Assembly: GCA_037445875.1 (NCBI GenBank)
Contig: JBBIJR010000087.1
Location: forward strand, 1 to 13,038
Source of the DNA: JBBIJR01 sp037445875
Lineage (GTDB): Bacteria; CLD3; SB21
Direction of reading: 5' to 3'
Length of the DNA: 13,038 nt
Of the stretch, positions 5,623-12,304 are shown piece by piece (within the stretch, counting starts at the first letter, position 1; each line of letters starts with the position of its first letter). The notes beneath the pieces were generated by a model. The model searched no databases and was not told where the DNA came from. It worked only from the letters and a program-made list of their open reading frames with translations. A program made the translations under genes and the position numbers.

Positions 5623-8094
5623 CTACCTGAGACCCAGGTTTCGCGCTTGTACCGAGACGGCGCCGACTGTCCAGGCCACCACGCTGATCGAACTGAGCGG
5701 CATGACGATCGCGGCGGACAGCGGGCTCAACTGCCCCTGCACGGCAAGGCCGACCGCGACGAGATTGTAGAGTCCCACCAGCGCAAAAGCCGCGATCACC
5801 GTACGGCGAGCCCCCTTCGCCAGCGACAGTACCTCCGGCAGTCGCGGCAGGGCATCGGCATCCATGATGGCGTCGCTGCCCGGTGTGAAAGAGGCCGTGT
5901 TCTCCGTCACGGCGATTCCCACGTCGCTCTGACGCAGGGCGCCTGCGTCGTTCAGGCCGTCACCGATCATGAGGACCGTACGCCCGGCCTTTTGCATCGT
6001 CCCTATATAGGTGAGCTTGTCCATCGGCAATTGGTTGAAATAATACTCCGTGTTCTTCGGCAGAACGCTATTGAGCAGCGACTGCTCGCGCTCGTTGTCG
6101 CCCGACAGCACCGCAAAACGATATCGGCCTCCCAGAACACGCGCGACCCGTTCGATCCCTGACCGTTGGAGGGCCTGAATACCGAATCGGCCCACCACCA
6201 CGCCGTCCACCGAAACATAGGTGCCGGTGCGTCGGTCGGCATCGAAATCCCGATCAGCAATCGGATGTTCCCTGTCGCCTTTCAGCCATGCCAGGGAACC
6301 CAATCGGATCCGATGACGGTCGACCACTCCCTGGATGCCGCAGCCCGGTATCTCCTCGAATGAACTCACCGCCCATAAGTCATCAGCCGGCAGCGCCTCA
6401 TACACCTGCCTGCTGAGCGGATGCGCGGACAACCGAGCCACCGAACGGACCCATTGCTGTTTGCGCGGGGAGAGCGGATCCCCTTCGTACACGATGCGCC
6501 CGCCGGTTGTCCGTGTCAGCGTGCCGGTCTTGTCCAGGACGATCGTGTCCACGCCTGCCAGGAGTTCGACCACGCGGTCGTTCTTCAAGAACACCCGGTG
6601 CTTCTCCAGCACGCGGAGCGCCGTGCCGTACGCAAACGGGAGGGAAAGAGGCAGACCGCAGCCGCATGCCACGATCAGAACGGATACCGCGACGGAGACC
6701 GGAGAAACGCCCCCGGACAACTGCCAGTAAACGGCCGCCGCGGACGCGATGAGCAGGATGGAGCCGGTGAAGTACTTGGCCGTTGTTTCCGAGAGGCTCC
6801 GGATGAGACTGCGCGGCGCCGATGTGAAAGCCCCCTCATTCCACAACTGCGTCAGATAACTTGAGGAAGCGGTTTTGACCACCCGCATCTCCAGGAGCCC
6901 GCCAACCTGGCGGCCTCCGGCATAGAGCCGTTCACCGTGGAGCACGCGCACGGGCTCCGACTCGCCGGTAACAAAACTGTAGTCCACCAGGGCTTCAGGA
7001 CTAAGCAATTCGCTGTCCGCCGGTATCAACTCGCCGTGTCGGATCCTCAGTACGTCTCCTACGACCACATTCTCCAGCGGGACAATCCGCTCTGCGGTAC
7101 CTTCGCGACGCACGACCGCGATGGGAAAGTAGGAGCGGTAGTTACGATCAAACGACAGCGCGTAGAAGGTCTTCTGCTGGAACACTTTGCCGAGCAGGAG
7201 GAAGAATGCGAGTCCGGCCAGGGAATCGAAGTATCCCGGACCGCTTCCCGTCAGAATGTCGTGCAGACTCCGAACGGCAAGGCTCAGGACGCCTATGGAA
7301 ATCGGCACATCCATGGTAACCGAGCGTTCCCGCAGGCTGACCCACGCACCGCGAAAGAAGTCCCCCAGACTGTACAAGACCGGCACCGCCAGGAGTATAC
7401 TGAGCCAGCCGAAAAATCGCCGGAAGTCGGTATCCAATTGCCCGCCCGAAAGATATTCCGGCAGAGCAATAAGCATACTGTTGCCGAAGCAAAACGCGGC
7501 GACGCCCAGCTTGACATACAGCTTACGTGATACCGCGGCTTTACGCGCCACGTCGTCGCCAGGCTCCGAGAAGTCCGGCTCGTAACCGATTCCGGCCAGG
7601 AGTTCGGCAATACGGCGCAGGGATGTACGCTGCTCATCGAAGTCGATCGTCGCTTCTTTTCTAAGGAAGTTTACCCGTGCGGTGAGGACGCCGTGATCGA
7701 GTTTGGGAAGATTCTCAAGGAGCCACAAGCATGCGCTGCAGTGAATCTGGGGCACCCGCAGTACCGTTCGCAAATGACCATCATGGGAAAATCGGATCCA
7801 GCGCTGAGCCAGATCGGGCACGTCGAGGAATTCATAGCGTATGCGTGGTCGAGCTCTTGGTGTGATCCGTGCCTCCTCGGAGAAAGCGTAGTAGGAACTG
7901 AGGTCGTTGTCCATCAGCAGTTGATATACCCATCGGCAGCCCTGACAGCAAAAGACCTTGTCCTCTACGCGGACCGAGTCTTTGCCGCACGGATCGCCGC
8001 AATGGGAACAGGCCGGAGTCTTGATTGGCGGCTGAGGGCTATCGGTGGGTTGGGCGTCTCGCCGGGTGACCGTTTTGTCCATGGTCTCGTTCAC
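5623..8094 (-). CDS. ccoI: CcoI/FixI, copper-transporting P1B-type ATPase for cbb3 oxidase, with a CGC in place of CPC
   Basis: 823 residues from the GTG at 8094, chosen because AGGAAGG lies 6 nt upstream; a GTG at 8136 and an ATG at 8082 are less likely. Layout: N-terminal Cys-rich FixI domain (Cys 29, 32, 36, 49, 50, 53); HMA domain with CSAC at 119-122; membrane helices; TGES at 376; phosphorylated Asp 521 in DKTGT; HP at 558; GDGLND at 711; and the Cu(I) pump residues Tyr776-Asn777 and M-x-x-S-S at 798-802. CcoI exports Cu(I) across the inner membrane to supply CuB of CcoN. Oddity: the transmembrane metal motif reads C477-G478-C479 followed by GLPLSLP, lacking the central proline of the P1B hallmark, though both Cys remain. 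It is the first gene of the operon; ccoS follows after 4 nt. The coding frame is otherwise intact. Confidence 0.95.
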   Translation of the reverse strand: MNETMDKTVTRRDAQPTDSPQPPIKTPACSHCGDPCGKDSVRVEDKVFCCQGCRWVYQLLMDNDLSSYYAFSEEARITPRARPRIRYEFLDVPDLAQRWIRFSHDGHLRTVLRVPQIHCSACLWLLENLPKLDHGVLTARVNFLRKEATIDFDEQRTSLRRIAELLAGIGYEPDFSEPGDDVARKAAVSRKLYVKLGVAAFCFGNSMLIALPEYLSGGQLDTDFRRFFGWLSILLAVPVLYSLGDFFRGAWVSLRERSVTMDVPISIGVLSLAVRSLHDILTGSGPGYFDSLAGLAFFLLLGKVFQQKTFYALSFDRNYRSYFPIAVVRREGTAERIVPLENVVVGDVLRIRHGELIPADSELLSPEALVDYSFVTGESEPVRVLHGERLYAGGRQVGGLLEMRVVKTASSSYLTQLWNEGAFTSAPRSLIRSLSETTAKYFTGSILLIASAAAVYWQLSGGVSPVSVAVSVLIVACGCGLPLSLPFAYGTALRVLEKHRVFLKNDRVVELLAGVDTIVLDKTGTLTRTTGGRIVYEGDPLSPRKQQWVRSVARLSAHPLSRQVYEALPADDLWAVSSFEEIPGCGIQGVVDRHRIRLGSLAWLKGDREHPIADRDFDADRRTGTYVSVDGVVVGRFGIQALQRSGIERVARVLGGRYRFAVLSGDNEREQSLLNSVLPKNTEYYFNQLPMDKLTYIGTMQKAGRTVLMIGDGLNDAGALRQSDVGIAVTENTASFTPGSDAIMDADALPRLPEVLSLAKGARRTVIAAFALVGLYNLVAVGLAVQGQLSPLSAAIVMPLSSISVVAWTVGAVSVQARNLGLR

Positions 8095-8100
8095 CGACAA

Positions 8101-8107
8101 CCTTCCT
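8101..8107 (-). promoter_or_regulatory. ribosome binding site that sets the ccoI start
   Basis: AGGAAGG on the minus strand, 6 nt before the GTG at 8094. No comparable site precedes the in-frame GTG at 8136 or ATG at 8082, so 8094 is the preferred start. Confidence 0.65.
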
Positions 8108-8264
8108 GAGTCAGCGCACAACGGAGCATTGCCCACGGCCAGCGAAGAGGGTGCGGGCCAATAACCGACGCGATGCTCGAAAGTCCTTCGATTCCCGCTT
8201 GGGAGTCAATTCTCCCATTGCAGAGTGGTTTGTCTTGTTTCGCTGGAACACTCCTCATGTATTG

Positions 8265-8272
8265 CAAAGATA
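8265..8272 (-). promoter_or_regulatory. candidate -7 element of the cco operon promoter
   Basis: TATCTTTG on the minus strand matches the Bacteroidota -7 consensus TAnnTTTG at all fixed bases. No good -33 TTTG lies 19 nt upstream, which would suit an activator-dependent promoter. Transcription would begin near 8260, leaving a leader of about 165 nt before ccoI. An eight-base match with six fixed positions can arise by chance in a region this long. Confidence 0.35.
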
Positions 8273-8316
8273 GAACGCCGTCTGCAATTTTCCCATGATA
8301 CGTCTCAGTAGGAAGT

Positions 8317-8330
8317 ATGACTTTTGTCAT
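8317..8330. promoter_or_regulatory. perfect inverted repeat, candidate Crp/Fnr-family operator
   Basis: ATGAC-TTTT-GTCAT is a perfect 5-bp inverted repeat with a 4-bp spacer. Half-site length and spacing equal those of the Fnr consensus TTGAT-N4-ATCAA, and the TGAC core recalls Crp/Fnr relatives such as HcpR. cbb3 operons are widely controlled by Fnr-type oxygen sensors. Its centre is about 62 bp upstream of the start predicted from the -7-like element facing ccoI, a usual activator position. Function is inferred. Confidence 0.5.
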
Positions 8331-8392
8331 GTTTTATATGAATTTGAATTGATAAATAGATTCTAATCTCTCAAGAGTTCTGGTTTTTTTCG

Positions 8393-8417
8393 CGGAGCGA
8401 CACGCTCCGGCATTTTT
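8393..8417 (+). terminator. G+C hairpin followed by five T, terminator-like
   Basis: CGGAGCG-ACA-CGCTCCG (8393-8409) is a perfect 7-bp stem with a 3-nt loop, followed by GCA and TTTTT (8413-8417) on plus. It ends 3 nt before the -33 element of the rightward promoter, so no known gene reads into it. It may block upstream read-through, end a short plus-strand transcript, or be a protein-binding palindrome. Confidence 0.45.
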
Positions 8418-8419
8418 CG

Positions 8420-8450
8420 TTTGACAATTGTGAGTCGTTAGCTAACTTGC
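8420..8450 (+). promoter_or_regulatory. candidate promoter of the Vps10-type gene
   Basis: TTTG (8420-8423), 19 nt, then TAACTTGC (8443-8450): the spacing is that of Bacteroidota promoters (-33 TTTG, -7 TAnnTTTG), with two mismatches at the end of the -7 box. The overlapping TTGACA (8421-8426) also matches a sigma70 -35 box but has a poor -10. A 10-bp palindrome, GTTAGCTAAC (8437-8446), overlaps the -7 element. The leader would be about 70 nt. Confidence 0.45.
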
Positions 8451-8528
8451 TCTGCGCCACAGCTATGATGCGCCTTTTAGGCTCCGGTAACCTACTCAAA
8501 CTCACAACACTTTCTACAGGTGTGCTAC

Positions 8529-11500
8529 ATGAGAACGATTCTATGTATTCTCTCATTGGTCTTGGCAGAGACGGCCCTATCGCAGACCAAGAAATCCGAC
8601 AAGGATACCACCGACTATCTGTCCTCCGGCACGTTTGCCGGTCTCAAACTGAGACTGGTCGGTCCGGCGCTTACGTCGGGACGGATCGTCGATCTCGCCG
8701 TCAATCCGAGAGATCCCGGTCAATGGTACGTTGCAGCAGCATCCGGCGGAGTTTGGAAGTCCACCAACGCGGGCATTTCGTTCTCTCCCCTGTTTGACAA
8801 GCAAGGCTCCTATTCCATCGGATGTGTGGTGTTGGACCCGTGCAATTCCAGTGTAGTATGGGTCGGTACGGGAGAGAACAACAGCCAGAGGAGTGTCTCG
8901 TACGGGGACGGCGTCTACAGGTCTCCGGATGGCGGCAAAACGTGGAAGAACGTCGGACTGAAGAAGTCCGAGCACATCGGCAAGATCGTGATTGACCCAG
9001 CAAACAGCAACATCGTGTATGTGGCCGCGCAGGGCCCTCTCTGGGGTCCGGGCGGAGATCGTGGCGTGTACAAGACGACGAACGGGGGCGAGACATGGGA
9101 CCTGGTACTCAAGATCTCGGAGAACACGGGCGCCTCCGATCTGGCCATGGATCCGAGGGACCCTAACGTGCTTTACGCTTCCGCCTATCAGCGGCGCCGC
9201 CATGTCTGGACCCTCATCAACGGAGGCCCCGAATCCGCCATTTACAAGACGACGGATGGCGGACGAAACTGGACGAAGTTGACGGAAGGTCTGCCGAGCG
9301 GCGATGTGGGGCGAATCGGTCTCGCGGTGTCTCCCGTGAATCCCGATGTCGTGTACGCCCTGATCGAAGCGTCCGAGGGGGGAGGCTTTTTCCGTTCTTC
9401 CGACCGCGGCGCCTCGTGGGAAAAGCGATTTGATTATAAATCGACCAGCGCCCAGTACTATCAGGAGATCTTTTGTGACCCGAAAGACGTGGACCGGGTG
9501 TACAGTATGGACACGTACCTCAAGTACACCGACGACGGCGGCAGGACGTGGACCCAACTGGGCAATAATCACCGTCATGTCGACGACCATGCGCTGTGGA
9601 TCGATCCGGACCACACCGACCATCTTCTGATCGGCGGCGACGGGGGGTTGTACGAAACCTACGACCGGGGCGCCACGTTTCGCTTCTTCCCCAACCTGCC
9701 GGTAACCCAGTTCTACCGCATATTCGCGGACAACGCTCAGCCGTTCTATAACGTCTACGGAGGCACGCAGGACAACAACACCTGGGGCGCTCCGGTTCGA
9801 ACCACCAACAACGGCGGCATCACCAACGACGACTGGTTCCTCGTGGTCGGGGGAGACGGATACAAGGTCCAGGTAGACCCGCACGATCCCAACATCGTGT
9901 ACGGCGAGTGGCAGTACGGCGGGCTGGTGCGCTACGACCGGAAGAGCGGCGAAGTGCTCTTCATACAACCGCAACCGGAAAAAGGCGAAGCCCATCGGTG
10001 GAATTGGGACACACCGCTGCTAATCAGCAAACACCGTTCTACGAGACTGTATGTGGCCGCCAACAAGCTGTTCAGAAGCGATGATCGGGGCAATTCCTGG
10101 AAAACGATCAGCGGCGACCTGACACGCCAGATCGACCGCAACCGGCTGCCCGTCATGGGAAGAATCTGGCACCCCGATGCAGTCGCGAAGAACGCTTCGA
10201 CCTCCTTCTACGGGAACATCGTTTCGCTCGCCGAATCGCCTACGAACGAAAACCTGCTCTACGTCGGAACGGACGATGGGCTTGTGCAGGCAACGGAAGA
10301 CGGAGGCCAGAACTGGCGGAAGATCGACAGGTTCCCCGGCGTGCCTGAATTGACCTACGTGAGCGACCTGTACGCTTCGCTCCACAACGACAACGTGGTG
10401 TACGCGGCTTTCGACAATCACAAAAACGCAGACTTCAAACCGTACTTGCTGCGCAGCAACGACCGGGGAAAAACCTGGACTTCTATCCGCTCGAATCTGC
10501 CCGACAACGGCCCGGTTTACACGATCACCGAAGACCACGTCAATCCCAATCTGTTGTTCGTGGGAACCGAGTTCGGCCTGTACTTCAGCATCGACGGCGG
10601 AGCCAAGTGGGTGCAACTGAAGGGTGATTTTCCCACGATCGCCGTGCGTGACCTCGAGATACAGGCCCGCGAAAACGACGTGGTCGTGGGAACGTTCGGA
10701 CGGGGCATTTATGTCCTGGACAACTACACGCCCCTTCGGGATCTTACGACGGACATGCTGCTCGGCGCCGCCCATCTGTTCCCCGTCAAGGAAGCCCTCA
10801 TGTACATGCCTGACTATTCGAGGGAAAAATATGACCAGGGAGAGATGTTCTGGCGCGGCAAGAACCCGGACTTCGGCGCAACGTTTACTTACTATCTGAA
10901 AGAATCGATCAAAACCCGCCGGGAGCGTCGAAAGGAAGCCGAGGCGGATGCGGAGAAGAAGAAGGCCGCCGTCCCCTATCCCTCACTGGACGCCCTGGTC
11001 TCGGAAGAGGATGAACAGGCGCCGTACCTCCTGTTCACGGTGACAGACGAAGAAGGGAGCATTGTGCGCAAGCTTACCGCACCCGCTGCGGCGGGGATAA
11101 ACCGGATCACATGGGATCTGCGATTCCCGAACGTTGCACCCTTGACGGACAAGACCGAGACCAACAAGAATGCCGGGATGCCCGTTCTTCCGGGAACGTA
11201 CAAGGTGACCATGTCCAGTGTAGTCGATGGATTGGTTACGCCGCTTGCCGGACCGGTTACGTTCACATGCCGTCCTCTTGACAATACCACGCTACCCGCA
11301 AAAGACCGGAAGGCCCTCGTGGCGTTCCAGCGGAAAGTGGCGCGTCTGCAGCAGGCGGTGCTCGCATCCAACGCCGTTGTAAACGATCTGGACGCGCGAA
11401 TCAAGTTGGTGGAAAAAGCGGCCTTTTCCACGGCCGGTGTGCAGATGGCACTGATCGAAAAGATCCGCCAGGCCCGGACCACATTGACCGGCATCCAACG

Positions 11501-11780
11501 GACGCTGACCGGCAACAAAGTCCTGGATCGCCGGAATGAGAACCAGCCGCCCCCCGTGACCGACCGGCTCAACTACATTCTCTGGGGCACGTGGGAAACG
11601 ACATCTGATGTCACGCAAACTCAATTGGAGTCTTACCGAATTGCGGCCGAGGAGTTCGCCCCTGCGCTCGACAAACTGAAAAACCTGGTCAATGTCGAGC
11701 TCAAGTCTCTTGAGACCGAGCTGGATAGACTCGATGCGCCGTGGACGCCGGGAAGGTTGCCGGATTGGCAGGCCGAATAG
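8529..11780 (+). CDS. exported Vps10/sortilin-type BNR-repeat beta-propeller protein
   Basis: 1083 residues from the ATG at 8529, with AGGTG 6 nt upstream; a GTG at 8520 would add three residues. Residues 1-19 form a signal peptide (cleavage likely after ALS). Residues 35-740 are a large propeller with eleven Asp-box motifs (S/T-x-D/N-x-G-x-x-W/F) at 78, 132, 183, 241, 290, 334, 377, 517, 589, 643 and 687, as in the Vps10/sortilin and BNR 'glycosyl hydrolase' families. A charged Arg/Lys/Glu-rich linker follows (795-812), then an FlgD-like Ig region (830-910, ending PGTYKVTM) and a helical tail. No lipobox or C-terminal sorting domain is evident. Related proteins of about 1000-1100 residues are common in Bacteroidota and often annotated as glycosyl hydrolases, but I see no catalytic evidence; ligand binding in the periplasm or outside is as likely. 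It has its own promoter and is probably unrelated to the oxidase. Confidence 0.85.
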   Translation: MRTILCILSLVLAETALSQTKKSDKDTTDYLSSGTFAGLKLRLVGPALTSGRIVDLAVNPRDPGQWYVAAASGGVWKSTNAGISFSPLFDKQGSYSIGCVVLDPCNSSVVWVGTGENNSQRSVSYGDGVYRSPDGGKTWKNVGLKKSEHIGKIVIDPANSNIVYVAAQGPLWGPGGDRGVYKTTNGGETWDLVLKISENTGASDLAMDPRDPNVLYASAYQRRRHVWTLINGGPESAIYKTTDGGRNWTKLTEGLPSGDVGRIGLAVSPVNPDVVYALIEASEGGGFFRSSDRGASWEKRFDYKSTSAQYYQEIFCDPKDVDRVYSMDTYLKYTDDGGRTWTQLGNNHRHVDDHALWIDPDHTDHLLIGGDGGLYETYDRGATFRFFPNLPVTQFYRIFADNAQPFYNVYGGTQDNNTWGAPVRTTNNGGITNDDWFLVVGGDGYKVQVDPHDPNIVYGEWQYGGLVRYDRKSGEVLFIQPQPEKGEAHRWNWDTPLLISKHRSTRLYVAANKLFRSDDRGNSWKTISGDLTRQIDRNRLPVMGRIWHPDAVAKNASTSFYGNIVSLAESPTNENLLYVGTDDGLVQATEDGGQNWRKIDRFPGVPELTYVSDLYASLHNDNVVYAAFDNHKNADFKPYLLRSNDRGKTWTSIRSNLPDNGPVYTITEDHVNPNLLFVGTEFGLYFSIDGGAKWVQLKGDFPTIAVRDLEIQARENDVVVGTFGRGIYVLDNYTPLRDLTTDMLLGAAHLFPVKEALMYMPDYSREKYDQGEMFWRGKNPDFGATFTYYLKESIKTRRERRKEAEADAEKKKAAVPYPSLDALVSEEDEQAPYLLFTVTDEEGSIVRKLTAPAAAGINRITWDLRFPNVAPLTDKTETNKNAGMPVLPGTYKVTMSSVVDGLVTPLAGPVTFTCRPLDNTTLPAKDRKALVAFQRKVARLQQAVLASNAVVNDLDARIKLVEKAAFSTAGVQMALIEKIRQARTTLTGIQRTLTGNKVLDRRNENQPPPVTDRLNYILWGTWETTSDVTQTQLESYRIAAEEFAPALDKLKNLVNVELKSLETELDRLDAPWTPGRLPDWQAE

Positions 11781-11788
11781 GTACTCCT

Positions 11789-11817
11789 CGCTCCCGAAAG
11801 GAGCGGTGTTGCATTTT
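11789..11817 (+). terminator. weak hairpin with T run after the Vps10-type gene
   Basis: CGCTCC (11789-11794), a 5-nt loop CGAAA, then GGAGCG (11800-11805) make a 6-bp stem, followed at a distance of seven bases by TTTTT (11813-11817). The T run is too far from the stem for a strong intrinsic terminator, so partial read-through into the DUF1573 gene is plausible. The stem and a trailing GCATTTTT recall the hairpin at 8393-8417. Confidence 0.4.
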
Positions 11818-11866
11818 TGCCGAGGTAAGGTTAACTTCACGAGTCACGATCAAGGAAGGACACTGC

Positions 11867-12304
11867 ATGATGCGAATTCTTCATGCGATCCTTATGCTGG
11901 GGATCGCGGCGGGCATGGCGGAACCGCAGGACAAACCTGCGCGGGGACCGAGATTGCAATTCGATGAAACTGCGTTTGACTTCGGACGCATAAACGAAGG
12001 CAAAGTGGCTGAACATATTTTTCGATTTACGAACGCCGGTACCGACACGCTGAAAATCACCAAAGTCGACGCGTCCTGCGGGTGCACGGCCACGGTGCTC
12101 ACCCAGACGACCATCGCCCCGGGCGGACAGGGGGAGATCAAAGCAACGTTCGACTCGAGGGGACGCATCGGCAAGGCTAGGAAGAGTATTTACGTCCGTT
12201 CCAACGATACCCAGTCCCCCATTATCACACTGATGTTCACCGCCGAGGTCCTTGCCGCGTCCAAGGAGGAACACGGGAGTTTTCTCGACGTTCTCAAGAA
12301 CTAG
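11867..12304 (+). CDS. exported DUF1573 domain protein
   Basis: 145 residues from the ATG at 11867 (a second ATG follows at once); the strong AAGGAAGGA at 11852-11860 precedes it by 6 nt, which rules out longer in-frame starts reaching 11741. Residues 1-18 look like a signal peptide (cleavage near GMA). The rest is the DUF1573 domain, an Ig-like beta sandwich: FDFGRINEG (38-46), FRFTNAG (52-58), the conserved DASCGCTA (68-75) and FDSRGRIGKARKSIYV (95-110), then SNDTQSP (112-118). DUF1573 proteins are abundant in Bacteroidota and of unknown function; the Cys-Gly-Cys pair at 71-73 is a family trait and a possible metal or thiol site. It lies 86 bp after the Vps10-type gene on the same strand and may be co-transcribed. 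Its stop codon overlaps that of the opposing metH. Confidence 0.88.
   Translation: MMRILHAILMLGIAAGMAEPQDKPARGPRLQFDETAFDFGRINEGKVAEHIFRFTNAGTDTLKITKVDASCGCTATVLTQTTIAPGGQGEIKATFDSRGRIGKARKSIYVRSNDTQSPIITLMFTAEVLAASKEEHGSFLDVLKN

Larger units (their letters stand above)
8095..8528. promoter_or_regulatory. divergent intergenic control region between ccoI and the Vps10-type gene
   Basis: 434 bp without a convincing gene, clearly richer in A+T than its flanks, above all at 8270-8400. Items I can point to are listed separately: a ribosome site for ccoI, a -7-like element facing ccoI, a Crp/Fnr-type inverted repeat, a G+C hairpin with a T run, and a rightward promoter with a 10-bp palindrome (GTTAGCTAAC, 8437-8446) overlapping its -7 box. 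Two short frames across the region (8091-8330 and 8371-8556, both minus) do not resemble proteins. Confidence 0.7.

Noticed and set aside
8091..8330. 79-codon minus-strand frame upstream of ccoI whose TGA overlaps the ccoI GTG (GTGA)
   Set aside because: The overlap looks like translational coupling, but the product resembles no protein, the ATG lies inside the inverted repeat, no ribosome site precedes it, and the ccoI start has its own AGGAAGG.
8371..8556. 61-codon minus-strand frame in the intergenic region
   Set aside because: It crosses the hairpin, the rightward promoter and the start of the Vps10-type gene and has no ribosome site or recognisable sequence.
8577..9995. 472-codon minus-strand frame opposite the Vps10-type gene
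   Set aside because: The sense strand has a signal peptide and regular Asp boxes; the antisense frame mirrors those repeats and has no family features.
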